From: Cohnella sp. SGD-V74
Lineage (GTDB): Bacteria; Bacillota; Bacilli; Paenibacillales; Paenibacillaceae
NCBI RefSeq assembly: GCF_003001675.1
Contig: NZ_PVYW01000001.1
Location: forward strand, 248,001-312,000
Direction of reading: 5' to 3'
DNA: 64,000 nucleotides
The notes beneath the pieces were generated by a model, which saw nothing but the letters and a program-made list of their open reading frames with translations, ran no database searches and was not told the DNA's origin. Below are positions 1-7,875 of the stretch, piece after piece. Both the position numbers and the translations under genes were made by a program. The first letter of the stretch is position 1, and each line of letters starts with the position of its first letter.

Positions 1-3000
1 GTGAAAATAAAGCACGCCCGCCGGCTTCGCCGGACGGCCCAGCCAATGCGGGGCATGCGTCACGACGACGTCGAGATAGGTAAGCATCTGCAGCGACAGT
101 CCGTGCGCCACCTCGTCCAGCTTCAGCTTCGTCGCGCTGGACTTGTAATCCAGAATGCGCAGCAAGAGGCCCGCCGACGATTCGGCCGCGTCCACGCGGT
201 CGATCTTGCCGACGATGTCCATCCAGCGCGATGAATCCAACGGGAGCGACAGCGCGGGCAGCAGGCCGTCCGGTCCGAAGCTCAGCTCCAGCCCCACCGG
301 CTTGAACGCTGACAACGCCGCATGCTCGCCCAGCATCGCGGACGCCTTCGTCACGATATCCCGCAGCTTGCGCGCCATCACTTGATGACGATGAGAGGAC
401 AGCAAAATTTGCGATTGCACGCGGGGCAGCAGCTTGTCCACCGCGGCGGCAGCCTCGAGCTGCCATCTGGACGCGTCCATTCCGGCCGGGCCTTCGGCGA
501 ACAGCTTCTCGGTTGTCTGCCGCAGCGCCGCATGAAACAGCTGCCCGATATCGGGCGATTCGACCCGGTACAGACGCCGCTCCTGCAAACGCAGTCCATG
601 CACGGCGAAATGCTGGAACGGGCAGGCGATGAACCGCTCCATCCTCGACACGCTGGCCAGCAGCCGGTCCCCATACAGCAGACGGCTCGTCTCCGGCGAC
701 AGCGGCTTCTCTTCATTCGTATAGCTCAAGGAACCGATCAGCGAACGCAGCCTCGGCTTCCACTCTTCGCGTCCGAGCAGCCAGTCGTAGACCGCCCACC
801 AGCCCGGCGCCATCGCCTCGCCCTGACGCCAGCTGCGCAGCCGGTTGAGCAGATGGGTCATCGCCCTTCCCGGTTGGGCGGCGTATGCGAGCTGTTCGTC
901 CTCCGGCTGCGTTCCTTGCGGCTCGGCCGCGACAGTCTGCACCGGGATGCCCGGGAACCGCTTGCGCAGCTTGCCGATCCATTGCGACGGCAGCAGCGTC
1001 TGCCCTTCCTCGTTCGCGATCGGGTAGCTGATCCACAGGTGGCGCGACGGCGTCGTCAACGTCAAATAAGCCAGAAACTCCTCGTCAAGCAGCCGCCTTC
1101 GGGCCCCCGGAGCAAGCTTAAGCCCCGCCGACGCCAGCCTGTCCCGCTCTTCTTCCGCAAGCAGACCGTTCTCGGGAATGCGCATCGGCAGGACGCCGTC
1201 GCTGGCGCCGAGCAAGTAGACGATCCGAACGCGGTCCGATCTCGTCCGCTCGGGACTGCCGATCAGCACGCCGTCGAGCGACGGCGGCACGGCGCCCAGC
1301 TTCAACTCCTCCAGTCCGGAGTCGACCATGCCCGCGAACAGTTCCAGATCCGGCGGCTGCTCGCCCATCAGCTCGACCAACTGATCGAGCAAGTAGACGA
1401 CGCCGTCCCACAGCGGACGATGAACCGCCATCCGGTCCGGACGTCCCGCAAGCTCGTCCTGCTTCGTCCAGCTCTCGAGGCGATCCGCCGCTCCCGTCTC
1501 TTCCAGAAACAGATAGACGGCTTCGCACAGCTCCCTGACCGAGCCCGACGCCTTCAGCCGCCCTTCGAGCGCCAGCAGCGGCTTCAGCAGGGCGTCGCGC
1601 ACTTCCCGCAGCGCCCCCATCTCCCGCTCAGCCGCGGAACCGGGCTCCGATTCGTCCTCGATATCTCCGCCGTAAAGCGGAAACCACGCTTGTTCAGCAT
1701 GCCAGCGCCAGCCGTCGATTCCCGCGGCCAGCGCGTAATTTTCCAGCCGGTCGACCTCGTCTCTCGTCACTCTTCGCTCCGGCGTGTCCAGCAGATCCGT
1801 CTTTGCGCAGCGGAACACCGCTTCCGCCTTCCAACCCCCGGTCACGCACTCGAGCGCCGAGCGCACGAATTCAACGAACGGGTGATGCGAGACGCCCGCC
1901 TTGCCGTCCAGGAAATGCGGAATGCCGTAATCGTTCAGTACCGCCTCCAGCAAGTCGGCGTAATCGTCAAGCTTGCGCGCGAAGACGGCCATATCCCGCC
2001 AGCGGCTGCCATCTTCCCGGACTCTGCGCAGCATGTCCCGGGCGACGGCTTCCGCCTCCGTCCGTCGATTGGCCGCCTCGCGCAGCGACAGCCCGCAGCT
2101 CGGGTGCTCCGGCCGCAGAATATCCGACTCTCCGCCCCAGCGCTTCCGATTCTCCCAGTTCCGCTCCAGGAAAGCGAGCATCGGGTTGTCGCGGAAACGC
2201 GGAGCTACTTCCGGCTCCAGCACGGTCGGCGCTTCCACGGCAACGCCAGAAGCCTGAGCCAGCTCGCACAGCTGAGCGGAAGTTTCCGCCGTCGGATGGA
2301 ACAGATCCAGCTCGTCCGGCCTCTCTCCCGCCCCGTACGGGCGATCGACGCAGAGCGCGACGCTGACCCGCTCCGCCTTGGCCAGCAGCGCTTCGATGAC
2401 CGCGAATTCGCCTGGCGTAAACCCATTAAATCCGTCCATCCAAATTTCGGCGCCCGACAGCAGCGCCGAATGCTCCGCCCCCCGGGCAAGCCACCCCAGC
2501 ATGTCCTCTCCGTCCAGCCAATGCCCGGACAGCTCCCGCTCCATGTCGCCGTAGATCAGAGACAAGTCGTGCAGCTTGTCCGCGAGCATCTCGCCTTCCT
2601 TCGCTCCGCTCGCGCCGCGCGCCGCGGCTTCGGCGTGGTCCGCCAGCTTTGCGCCGTCGATGCCGTACCGCTTCATCTCCGTCAGCAGCTCGTTGATGCC
2701 GGCGATCAGCCCGGACTCCCCTTTGCCGCCGCGGAACAATCTCAAACTCTCTCTTCTTGCCTCGAGCACTTTATGTAGAAGCATCGCTTTGCCGTTATCG
2801 TGAATCGGCACGACCGCCGAGCCGCCCGTCTCCTGCATGACGCGGAACGCCAGCCTGCGGAAGCTGAGCACTTGCGCTCTCATAAACCCATTTAAGCCCG
2901 GCGTCGTCGCCATCGCGTATTCCGCCTGGAAGGTCGCCTGCTCGGGCACGAGCAATATGAGCGGCGCTCCAAGCGGAGCTTCCTTCAGCCTGCTCCTGAT

Positions 3001-3063
3001 TTCGTCCAGGCACAGGCGGGTCTTGCCGCTCCCGGAGCGCCCCGTAATCAGCCGTAACGTCAT
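1..3063 (-). CDS. addB: ATP-dependent nuclease subunit B (AddB), C-terminus beyond window
   Basis: Continuous minus-strand reading frame of 1021 codons that leaves the window without a stop. AddB pairs with AddA in the Chi-regulated helicase-nuclease that resects double-strand breaks for RecA. Walker A GRSGSGKT lies at residues 8-15. Near residue 811 FIACPFQHF holds the first cysteine of the family's 4Fe-4S cluster. GKIDRVD followed by LDYKSS near residue 970 is the RecB-type nuclease core. The remaining three cluster cysteines are expected in the missing C-terminus. The ATG at 3063 follows a purine-rich GGAGGGAAA. An extended -10 (TGTTACAAT on the minus strand) covers about 3116-3124. addA should lie just outside the left edge. 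Confidence 0.95.
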   Translation of the reverse strand, partial: MTLRLITGRSGSGKTRLCLDEIRSRLKEAPLGAPLILLVPEQATFQAEYAMATTPGLNGFMRAQVLSFRRLAFRVMQETGGSAVVPIHDNGKAMLLHKVLEARRESLRLFRGGKGESGLIAGINELLTEMKRYGIDGAKLADHAEAAARGASGAKEGEMLADKLHDLSLIYGDMERELSGHWLDGEDMLGWLARGAEHSALLSGAEIWMDGFNGFTPGEFAVIEALLAKAERVSVALCVDRPYGAGERPDELDLFHPTAETSAQLCELAQASGVAVEAPTVLEPEVAPRFRDNPMLAFLERNWENRKRWGGESDILRPEHPSCGLSLREAANRRTEAEAVARDMLRRVREDGSRWRDMAVFARKLDDYADLLEAVLNDYGIPHFLDGKAGVSHHPFVEFVRSALECVTGGWKAEAVFRCAKTDLLDTPERRVTRDEVDRLENYALAAGIDGWRWHAEQAWFPLYGGDIEDESEPGSAAEREMGALREVRDALLKPLLALEGRLKASGSVRELCEAVYLFLEETGAADRLESWTKQDELAGRPDRMAVHRPLWDGVVYLLDQLVELMGEQPPDLELFAGMVDSGLEELKLGAVPPSLDGVLIGSPERTRSDRVRIVYLLGASDGVLPMRIPENGLLAEEERDRLASAGLKLAPGARRRLLDEEFLAYLTLTTPSRHLWISYPIANEEGQTLLPSQWIGKLRKRFPGIPVQTVAAEPQGTQPEDEQLAYAAQPGRAMTHLLNRLRSWRQGEAMAPGWWAVYDWLLGREEWKPRLRSLIGSLSYTNEEKPLSPETSRLLYGDRLLASVSRMERFIACPFQHFAVHGLRLQERRLYRVESPDIGQLFHAALRQTTEKLFAEGPAGMDASRWQLEAAAAVDKLLPRVQSQILLSSHRHQVMARKLRDIVTKASAMLGEHAALSAFKPVGLELSFGPDGLLPALSLPLDSSRWMDIVGKIDRVDAAESSAGLLLRILDYKSSATKLKLDEVAHGLSLQMLTYLDVVVTHAPHWLGRPAKPAGVLYFH

Positions 3064-3193
3064 GCGTTTCCCTCCGCTTTCTATTAAATCCGATTCATCC
3101 TCTATCTCGTTGAGTATTGTAACATATTTGAGAAAATGAAGAGCGGGCCTGCCATCCCCCAAATATTGCACAAATTATTGACGCCCCGTATTC

Positions 3194-3880
3194 TTACAAA
3201 TTCCACTCCCCTTTTGGATAATCAACATTATACTTTTTGCACAATAGGTAAGGCGAACAATCCTTTATACTTTTATCACCGGCTGCGGCTAAACCGATCA
3301 CCATATCTTTTTCTTTGTTGTATAAAGTTAAAAATATTCCCTGAGAAGGGCTGATGTTAACGATGGATTGGAACTCCGATAATGCAATATCACCCTCAAT
3401 AGTTTTAGTAAGAACAACGAATAGACGTCCCGATTTCTTTGTTTCACTGAAACTTTCGTCTATATCAAGATGGTAGGGTAACTCCAGAGCATTTATTTTT
3501 TCAGCATAGTATTGCTGCAGTGCTTTCTGTTCTTTAACGGGAGGCATTGATCTTATTCTTTCATAGTTGTTTAAAATCCAAGGAGCCACAAAAATAAAAG
3601 CCATATAAAAGAGGATATTTACATAATAAAGCGGATTCCTCATTTTTCTGAATAACCATATACATGAGCCAACAAGGACTGCGAGTATTAACAGCAATAA
3701 GAACAGAGATCGCGTAAAAACAAAGGTGTCTTTGGTCGGCAGCCCTGCGTTGCTCGCTGTAAAAAGCATCGTGCCTAATAGGTAAAACGTAGAAAAACCC
3801 ATCAAAGCGCTGATCGGCCAACATAAAATGGGGATGATATTTTTTAATAATTTTATTCCCAGCCCACTGACCGTCTTCAT
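3194..3880 (-). CDS. Hypothetical membrane protein, 228 aa
   Basis: I do not recognise this protein. Three hydrophobic segments are visible at about residues 14-40, 57-77 and 83-105, followed by a soluble C-terminal half of about 120 residues with alternating strand-like stretches. This suggests a membrane-anchored protein with one terminal domain on one side of the membrane. Base composition is clearly more AT-rich and codons more A/T-ending than neighbouring addB and mrp. The gene stands alone, beside a repeat element. The ATG at 3880 has a GGAG about 12 nt upstream. It may be a recently acquired or fast-evolving orphan. Confidence 0.6.
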   Translation of the reverse strand: MKTVSGLGIKLLKNIIPILCWPISALMGFSTFYLLGTMLFTASNAGLPTKDTFVFTRSLFLLLLILAVLVGSCIWLFRKMRNPLYYVNILFYMAFIFVAPWILNNYERIRSMPPVKEQKALQQYYAEKINALELPYHLDIDESFSETKKSGRLFVVLTKTIEGDIALSEFQSIVNISPSQGIFLTLYNKEKDMVIGLAAAGDKSIKDCSPYLLCKKYNVDYPKGEWNL

Positions 3881-4050
3881 CGCTTTTTATCGCTCCACTT
3901 TTTCTCGTTTTCTCTTTTCAAATTTACCACTGATCTACTCTTGTGGATATAAATTCTATATGACAAGTTAGCAATAATGATCCAAATCTGAAGAATACCC
4001 ATCTTTTATTCAAGCTGTCTCTAAAGATAATGATATGTTATTTGAAAAAA

Positions 4051-4400
4051 ACTACGGCTGACCCATTCGCGGACATCCACTCGTAACATTGAAGTTCTTC
4101 ACCAAGCGAGTTGCTCTAGAAAGTCGTGTAACGCCTCCTCTACGGTGCTCAAACGAGGGGGATTGTTCTAAGAAATCGAGTAACGTCACCCGATTGGCGG
4201 TCGAACGGAGGGCGTTGTTCTAAGAAATCGAGTAACGTCACCCGATTGGCGGTCGAACGGAGGGCGTTGTTCTAAAAAGTCGTGTAACGTCTCCCCCATA
4301 GTGCTCAAACAAAAAGCGTTGTTCTAAAAAAACGCACATCGGCACACCAGACTAGGCTCTGGCGAAGGCTGTATGTCAATTGAGCAGTGGTAGAAAAAAT
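4051..4400. repeat. Interspersed repeat element, copy A, with four 52-bp tandem units
   Basis: Four units of exactly 52 bp begin at 4111, 4163, 4215 and 4267, each opening with TTGYTCTA; units 2 and 3 are identical. They are flanked by a head (ACTACGGCTGACCCATTCGC, 4051-4070) and a tail (about 4319-4400) that recur in a second copy at 19466-19706. Two unit types alternate: one carries GGTGCTCAAAC-like sequence, the other GATTGGCGGTCGAACGG. A-runs bound both ends. No coding potential is evident. The tail ends against the mrp operon terminator. Confidence 0.9.
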
Positions 4401-4402
4401 AC

Positions 4403-4455
4403 TAAAAAACCAACAATCCACACGAGACCTGTCGCAGTCATGTGAATTGTTGGTT
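4403..4455 (-). terminator. Intrinsic terminator of the mrp operon
   Basis: On the minus strand, AACCAACAAT at 4446-4455 pairs with ATTGTTGGTT at 4408-4417. Internal sequence extends the stem with G-U pairs, and a U-run follows at 4404-4409. It lies just downstream of mrpG. Confidence 0.85.
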
Positions 4456-4481
4456 TATGATCTGGTTCCCCTTAACCAATC

Positions 4482-4865
4482 TCAAGTCCCTTCCGTCCGA
4501 GCTTCCTTCTTCTTGGCCCGCTCCAGGTCTTCGGCCAGCTCGTCCTTGATGCTCGTATCCGACAGCTTGACGCCGAAGCGGTAGGCGGAACGGACGATCA
4601 GATGGCCGGTCACGGGCGCCGTCAGGAAGACGAACACGATGCCCAGCAGCAGCCGTACGCTGAAGTAATTGTCGACGAACAGGAAATGAATGAACGTGCC
4701 GAGCAAAATAAACAAAATGCCGAGCGTTATGCTTTTCGTCGCGGCATGCGAGCGGTTGTAGACGTCGGGGAGCCGGATAAAGCCGAGCGAGCTGAGCGAG
4801 TTCATCAACGTTCCGATAATGACCATGACAAGCACGACCGCTTCAATGATTTCTTTTGCGCTCAA
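4482..4865 (-). CDS. mrpG: Na+/H+ antiporter subunit MrpG
   Basis: Small hydrophobic subunit (127 aa) of the seven-protein Mrp antiporter that exchanges cytoplasmic Na+ for external protons. Three membrane segments at about residues 5-27, 43-65 and 70-90 fit MrpG/PhaG, as does the motif GFIRLPDVYNRSHAATKS near residue 28. The charged C-terminus is typical. The start is a TTG at 4865, overlapping the end of mrpF by 23 nt, with AAAGGGG upstream, so translation is probably coupled. It is the last gene before the operon terminator. Confidence 0.93.
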   Translation of the reverse strand: MSAKEIIEAVVLVMVIIGTLMNSLSSLGFIRLPDVYNRSHAATKSITLGILFILLGTFIHFLFVDNYFSVRLLLGIVFVFLTAPVTGHLIVRSAYRFGVKLSDTSIKDELAEDLERAKKKEARTEGT

Positions 4866-5127
4866 TGACGACGCCCCTTTCCAAAAACTTGCACAACGCG
4901 ACGGTGCTTAGAAATGCCAAAATGCCGATCAGCAAAATCGTTTCCAAATAAGCGTGCGAATTCAGCAGCATCGACAATACCGCTACGATCCCGATGACGT
5001 TGTAGCCGATCGAATCGAGCGCCAAAATGCGATCGGACAAGGACGGCCCCTTAATGACGCGATAAAGGGCGATGACGATGGACACCGTCAGCAGAAACAT
5101 GGACAACTTGAGCAGCGTATCGAACAT
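4843..5127 (-). CDS. mrpF: Na+/H+ antiporter subunit MrpF
   Basis: 94-residue integral membrane subunit with three predicted helices. The segment VIKGPSLSDRILALDSIGYN (residues 25-44) is characteristic of MrpF/PhaF. It forms part of the small-subunit module (E, F, G) of the Mrp complex in the cytoplasmic membrane. Its ATG shares one base with the mrpE stop (TAATG), and it overlaps mrpG at its 3' end, so the three small subunits look translationally coupled. Confidence 0.93.
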   Translation of the reverse strand: MFDTLLKLSMFLLTVSIVIALYRVIKGPSLSDRILALDSIGYNVIGIVAVLSMLLNSHAYLETILLIGILAFLSTVALCKFLERGVVIERKRNH

Positions 5128-5603
5128 TAGCGCATCACCTCGATAATGACATCCTCCAGCTTGTTTTTCGTCTTAATGACCGACGGCTTGTTCCGCTTCA
5201 CATCCATCGCATGAACGTACAGGATACCTTCCTCCGGAGCGATCTCCATGACGACGGAGCCCGGCGTCAGCGTCAGCAGGTTGACGAGCATCGCAAGCTC
5301 CCATTCCGTCTTCAGCTTCGTCTCCATCTTGAAGATGCCCGGCTGGATGTTCAGCCTCGGACGAATCACCTGACCGATTACGACGATGCTGGACATCATC
5401 AGATCGATCCCGAACAAGTAGATCAGTTTAAGGATGGCCCACAGCTTTCTTCCGTAGAAGGGGGTCGGAAAAAATCTTCTGAACGAATAGATAATGAAGA
5501 AGCCCAAAATAAAACCGATGGTGAACGTAAGCGTGTTCCATACGTCATGGAGCAGCATCCATACCATGGCGATCAGCAGATTAAGCAAAATTTGCATCGT
5601 CAT
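5127..5603 (-). CDS. mrpE: Na+/H+ antiporter subunit MrpE
   Basis: 158-residue MrpE/PhaE family protein. Hydrophobic helices fill the N-terminal half. The cytoplasmic C-terminal half contains NLLTLTPGSVVMEIAPEEG, the family's diagnostic stretch. In the Mrp complex it joins the small-subunit module. A 41-nt gap separates it from mrpD. GGAAGTGA precedes the ATG at 5603, and an in-frame ATG two codons on is a possible alternative start. Its stop overlaps the mrpF start. Confidence 0.93.
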   Translation of the reverse strand: MTMQILLNLLIAMVWMLLHDVWNTLTFTIGFILGFFIIYSFRRFFPTPFYGRKLWAILKLIYLFGIDLMMSSIVVIGQVIRPRLNIQPGIFKMETKLKTEWELAMLVNLLTLTPGSVVMEIAPEEGILYVHAMDVKRNKPSVIKTKNKLEDVIIEVMR

Positions 5604-5644
5604 CTCATATCACTTCCTTCTTCGGACCGCAACCGTCCGTATCC

Positions 5645-7120
5645 CTATGATAGTACCGCCTCGATATAGATGGACGGATCCACGAGCGGTTCGACGGCTT
5701 GACGAACGTAAGCCAAGATCTCCTCCGCGCCCAGACCGAAGCCGACAACGAGAGCGGCCAGAATCAAGCTCGGCAGCAGCGCTCCCTTGCCCGTCGACTT
5801 CTCCTCGCCTTCGCTCAGAAGCGTCTCTCCCCAGAAGCTGTTGATGAACACCTTCATGACCGAGTACAGCACGAGCAAGCTTGACAGCAGACCGAGGGCC
5901 ACCAGGACGAACGCCTTCGCCTGCACGCCGCCTTGGAGAATCATCACTTTGCCTACGAAGCCGCTGAGCGGCGGAACCCCCGCAAGAGCCAGGGCGGACA
6001 GGAAGAACAGCCAGCCGAGTATCGGACGGAAGTGGATGAGACCGCTGATCTCGCGAAGCTTGTCGGTGCCTGCGATGCTGATGATCGCCCCCCCGAGAAT
6101 AAAGATCAGCGCCTTGGCGATCATATCGTGGATCAAATAGTAGACGGCCCCGCTCAAGGCGGCTTCCGAAGCGACGCCTACGCCGAACAGGATAAAGCCG
6201 ACCGACACGATGACGTTGTAAGCCAGAATCTGCTTGATCCGCCAGTAGGCGATGACGCCCAGCGCTCCGAGGAGCATCGTCAACCCTGCAAGCCACATCA
6301 TGATTTCGTGCGTGATTTGAGGTTGATGGGGGAAAATCAGCGTAAATGTGCGTATGATGCTGTAAATGCCCACCTTGGTCAGCAGAGCGGCGAACAGAGC
6401 GGCGATCGGCGCCGGCGGCGCGCTGTACGATCCCGGAAGCCAGAAGAAGAGGAACAGCGCGGACTTCAGCCCGAATACGGTAAGGAACAGCAGCGAGACC
6501 GTCGTCGTGAGACCGTCCTGTCCGAGCTCGGCGATCCGCTGGGCGATGTGCGCCATGTTGAGCGTTCCGGTAATCGAATACAAATACGCGATGGCGATGA
6601 CGAACAAGCTCGACGCGATAATGTTGATGACGATGTACTTGATTGTCTCCCGCAGCTGGATTCTGCCTCCGCCCAGGCTGAGCAAGACGTAGGAAGCCAG
6701 CAGCATCACTTCGAAGAAGACGAACAGATTAAAGATATCCCCGGTCAAAAACGAACCGTTAACTCCGCACAGCAAAATCATCATAAGCGGAAACGCGTAA
6801 TTTCTTTTGCGCTCGTCGTCGAGCGCGTGAAAGGCGTAGAGCAGGCAGGCGAGCGTCACGACGGACGAAATGGTGACGAGAATGGCCGCCAGCATATCCG
6901 CGACGAGCGGAATGCCGTAAGGCGCTTCCCAGCCGCCCACGTGCAGCACCTGTATGCCGTCCTTGGACACGGTATGCGCGAGCAGCGCCGAGAAGATCAG
7001 CGTGGCGAGCGTCCCCGCGGTCGCCAGCCCCATCTGGAGCCGAATGCGGTAACGGACGAAAAATAGCAGCACGCCGAACAGCAACGGCGTGACGATCGGT
7101 AACACGGCCAGATTAGTCAT
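5645..7120 (-). CDS. mrpD: Na+/H+ antiporter subunit MrpD
   Basis: 491-residue proton-channel subunit homologous to complex I NuoM/NuoN and MrpA, with about 14 predicted membrane helices. The stretch LFFWLPGSYSAPPAPIAALF, around residue 220, matches the family's conserved lysine/proline-rich helix region, and GVPPLSGFVGK near residue 380 is the second signature. It is expected to carry one of the proton paths of the antiporter. The start overlaps the mrpC stop by 8 nt. Confidence 0.95.
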   Translation of the reverse strand: MTNLAVLPIVTPLLFGVLLFFVRYRIRLQMGLATAGTLATLIFSALLAHTVSKDGIQVLHVGGWEAPYGIPLVADMLAAILVTISSVVTLACLLYAFHALDDERKRNYAFPLMMILLCGVNGSFLTGDIFNLFVFFEVMLLASYVLLSLGGGRIQLRETIKYIVINIIASSLFVIAIAYLYSITGTLNMAHIAQRIAELGQDGLTTTVSLLFLTVFGLKSALFLFFWLPGSYSAPPAPIAALFAALLTKVGIYSIIRTFTLIFPHQPQITHEIMMWLAGLTMLLGALGVIAYWRIKQILAYNVIVSVGFILFGVGVASEAALSGAVYYLIHDMIAKALIFILGGAIISIAGTDKLREISGLIHFRPILGWLFFLSALALAGVPPLSGFVGKVMILQGGVQAKAFVLVALGLLSSLLVLYSVMKVFINSFWGETLLSEGEEKSTGKGALLPSLILAALVVGFGLGAEEILAYVRQAVEPLVDPSIYIEAVLS

Positions 7121-7451
7121 TTTCTTGTCCCCTTAACTGCTCCACATCGTCCGTGCCATGCTCTTTGTAAGTGCGGTAAGCCAGCACGAGAGAAAATGCG
7201 GTAAGCGAAAAGCTGATCACGATGGAAGTCAGAATGAGCGCCTGCGGCACGGGGTCGGTGTAGCTCTCCGCTTCTTCCCCGAGCAGCGGGGCGGCGCCGC
7301 GTTTCAATCCGTTGATCGCCATGAGCATAATATGGACGCCGTGCGTAAACAACGACATCCCCATAATGATGCGCAGGAGGGTTTTGCTTAAGATCAGATA
7401 AGTGCCGACGGTGAACAGAACGCCTGCGGTAATCGTCATTAAAGTTTCCAT
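7113..7451 (-). CDS. mrpC: Na+/H+ antiporter subunit MrpC
   Basis: 112-residue NuoK-like membrane subunit with three helices. GTYLILSKTLLRIIMGMSLF (residues 16-35) and the later DPVPQALILTSIVISFS (residues 66-82) are typical of MrpC/MnhC. It occupies the position of NuoK in complex I. There is one base between the mrpB stop and this ATG, and an 8-nt overlap with mrpD, consistent with a single polycistronic, coupled operon. Confidence 0.95.
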   Translation of the reverse strand: METLMTITAGVLFTVGTYLILSKTLLRIIMGMSLFTHGVHIMLMAINGLKRGAAPLLGEEAESYTDPVPQALILTSIVISFSLTAFSLVLAYRTYKEHGTDDVEQLRGQEND

Positions 7452-7452
7452 A

Positions 7453-7875
7453 TTACATATCCTCGCTAATGCTTCTAATAATCGTCATCGTCGTGCCGAT
7501 AACGGCCAAGTAGACGCCAAGATCGAATACCAGAGCGCTGCCGAGGCCCGTCTTGCCCAGAAGTGGCAGATCGACGTACCGGTACACCTGGGTCAGGAAC
7601 GGCACGTCCGCCACGATGGCCCCGATGCCGGTCAGCAGAGCCATCAGAACGCCGATCGCTCCGATCACCTTGAAGTCTACCGGAATGATTTCCTGGATCG
7701 TCTCCACGTCGAACGCCACGTAGAGCAGCATCAGCGCAGACGCGGTAATCAAGCCGCCGATGAATCCCCCTCCGGGGTTATGGTGCCCGGCAAACAAAAT
7801 GTAGATCGAGAACGTCATGATGATAAATACGAGCACTTTGGCCGCCGTCTGCAAAATCAAATCCGAGAATTTCAA
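7453..7875 (-). CDS. mrpB: Na+/H+ antiporter subunit MrpB
   Basis: 140-residue membrane subunit with four helices. AGHHNPGGGFIGGLI at residues 29-43 is the MrpB hallmark. It is a separate polypeptide here, as in Bacillus, whereas some lineages fuse it to the MrpA C-terminus. A 4-nt overlap with the mrpA stop suggests translational coupling. Confidence 0.95.
   Translation of the reverse strand: MKFSDLILQTAAKVLVFIIMTFSIYILFAGHHNPGGGFIGGLITASALMLLYVAFDVETIQEIIPVDFKVIGAIGVLMALLTGIGAIVADVPFLTQVYRYVDLPLLGKTGLGSALVFDLGVYLAVIGTTMTIIRSISEDM

Noticed and set aside
322-2778. 818-codon plus-strand open frame opposite addB
   Set aside because: Antisense to a frame with intact Walker A, Fe-S and nuclease motifs; Arg/Gln/His-rich composition is typical of a GC-rich shadow.
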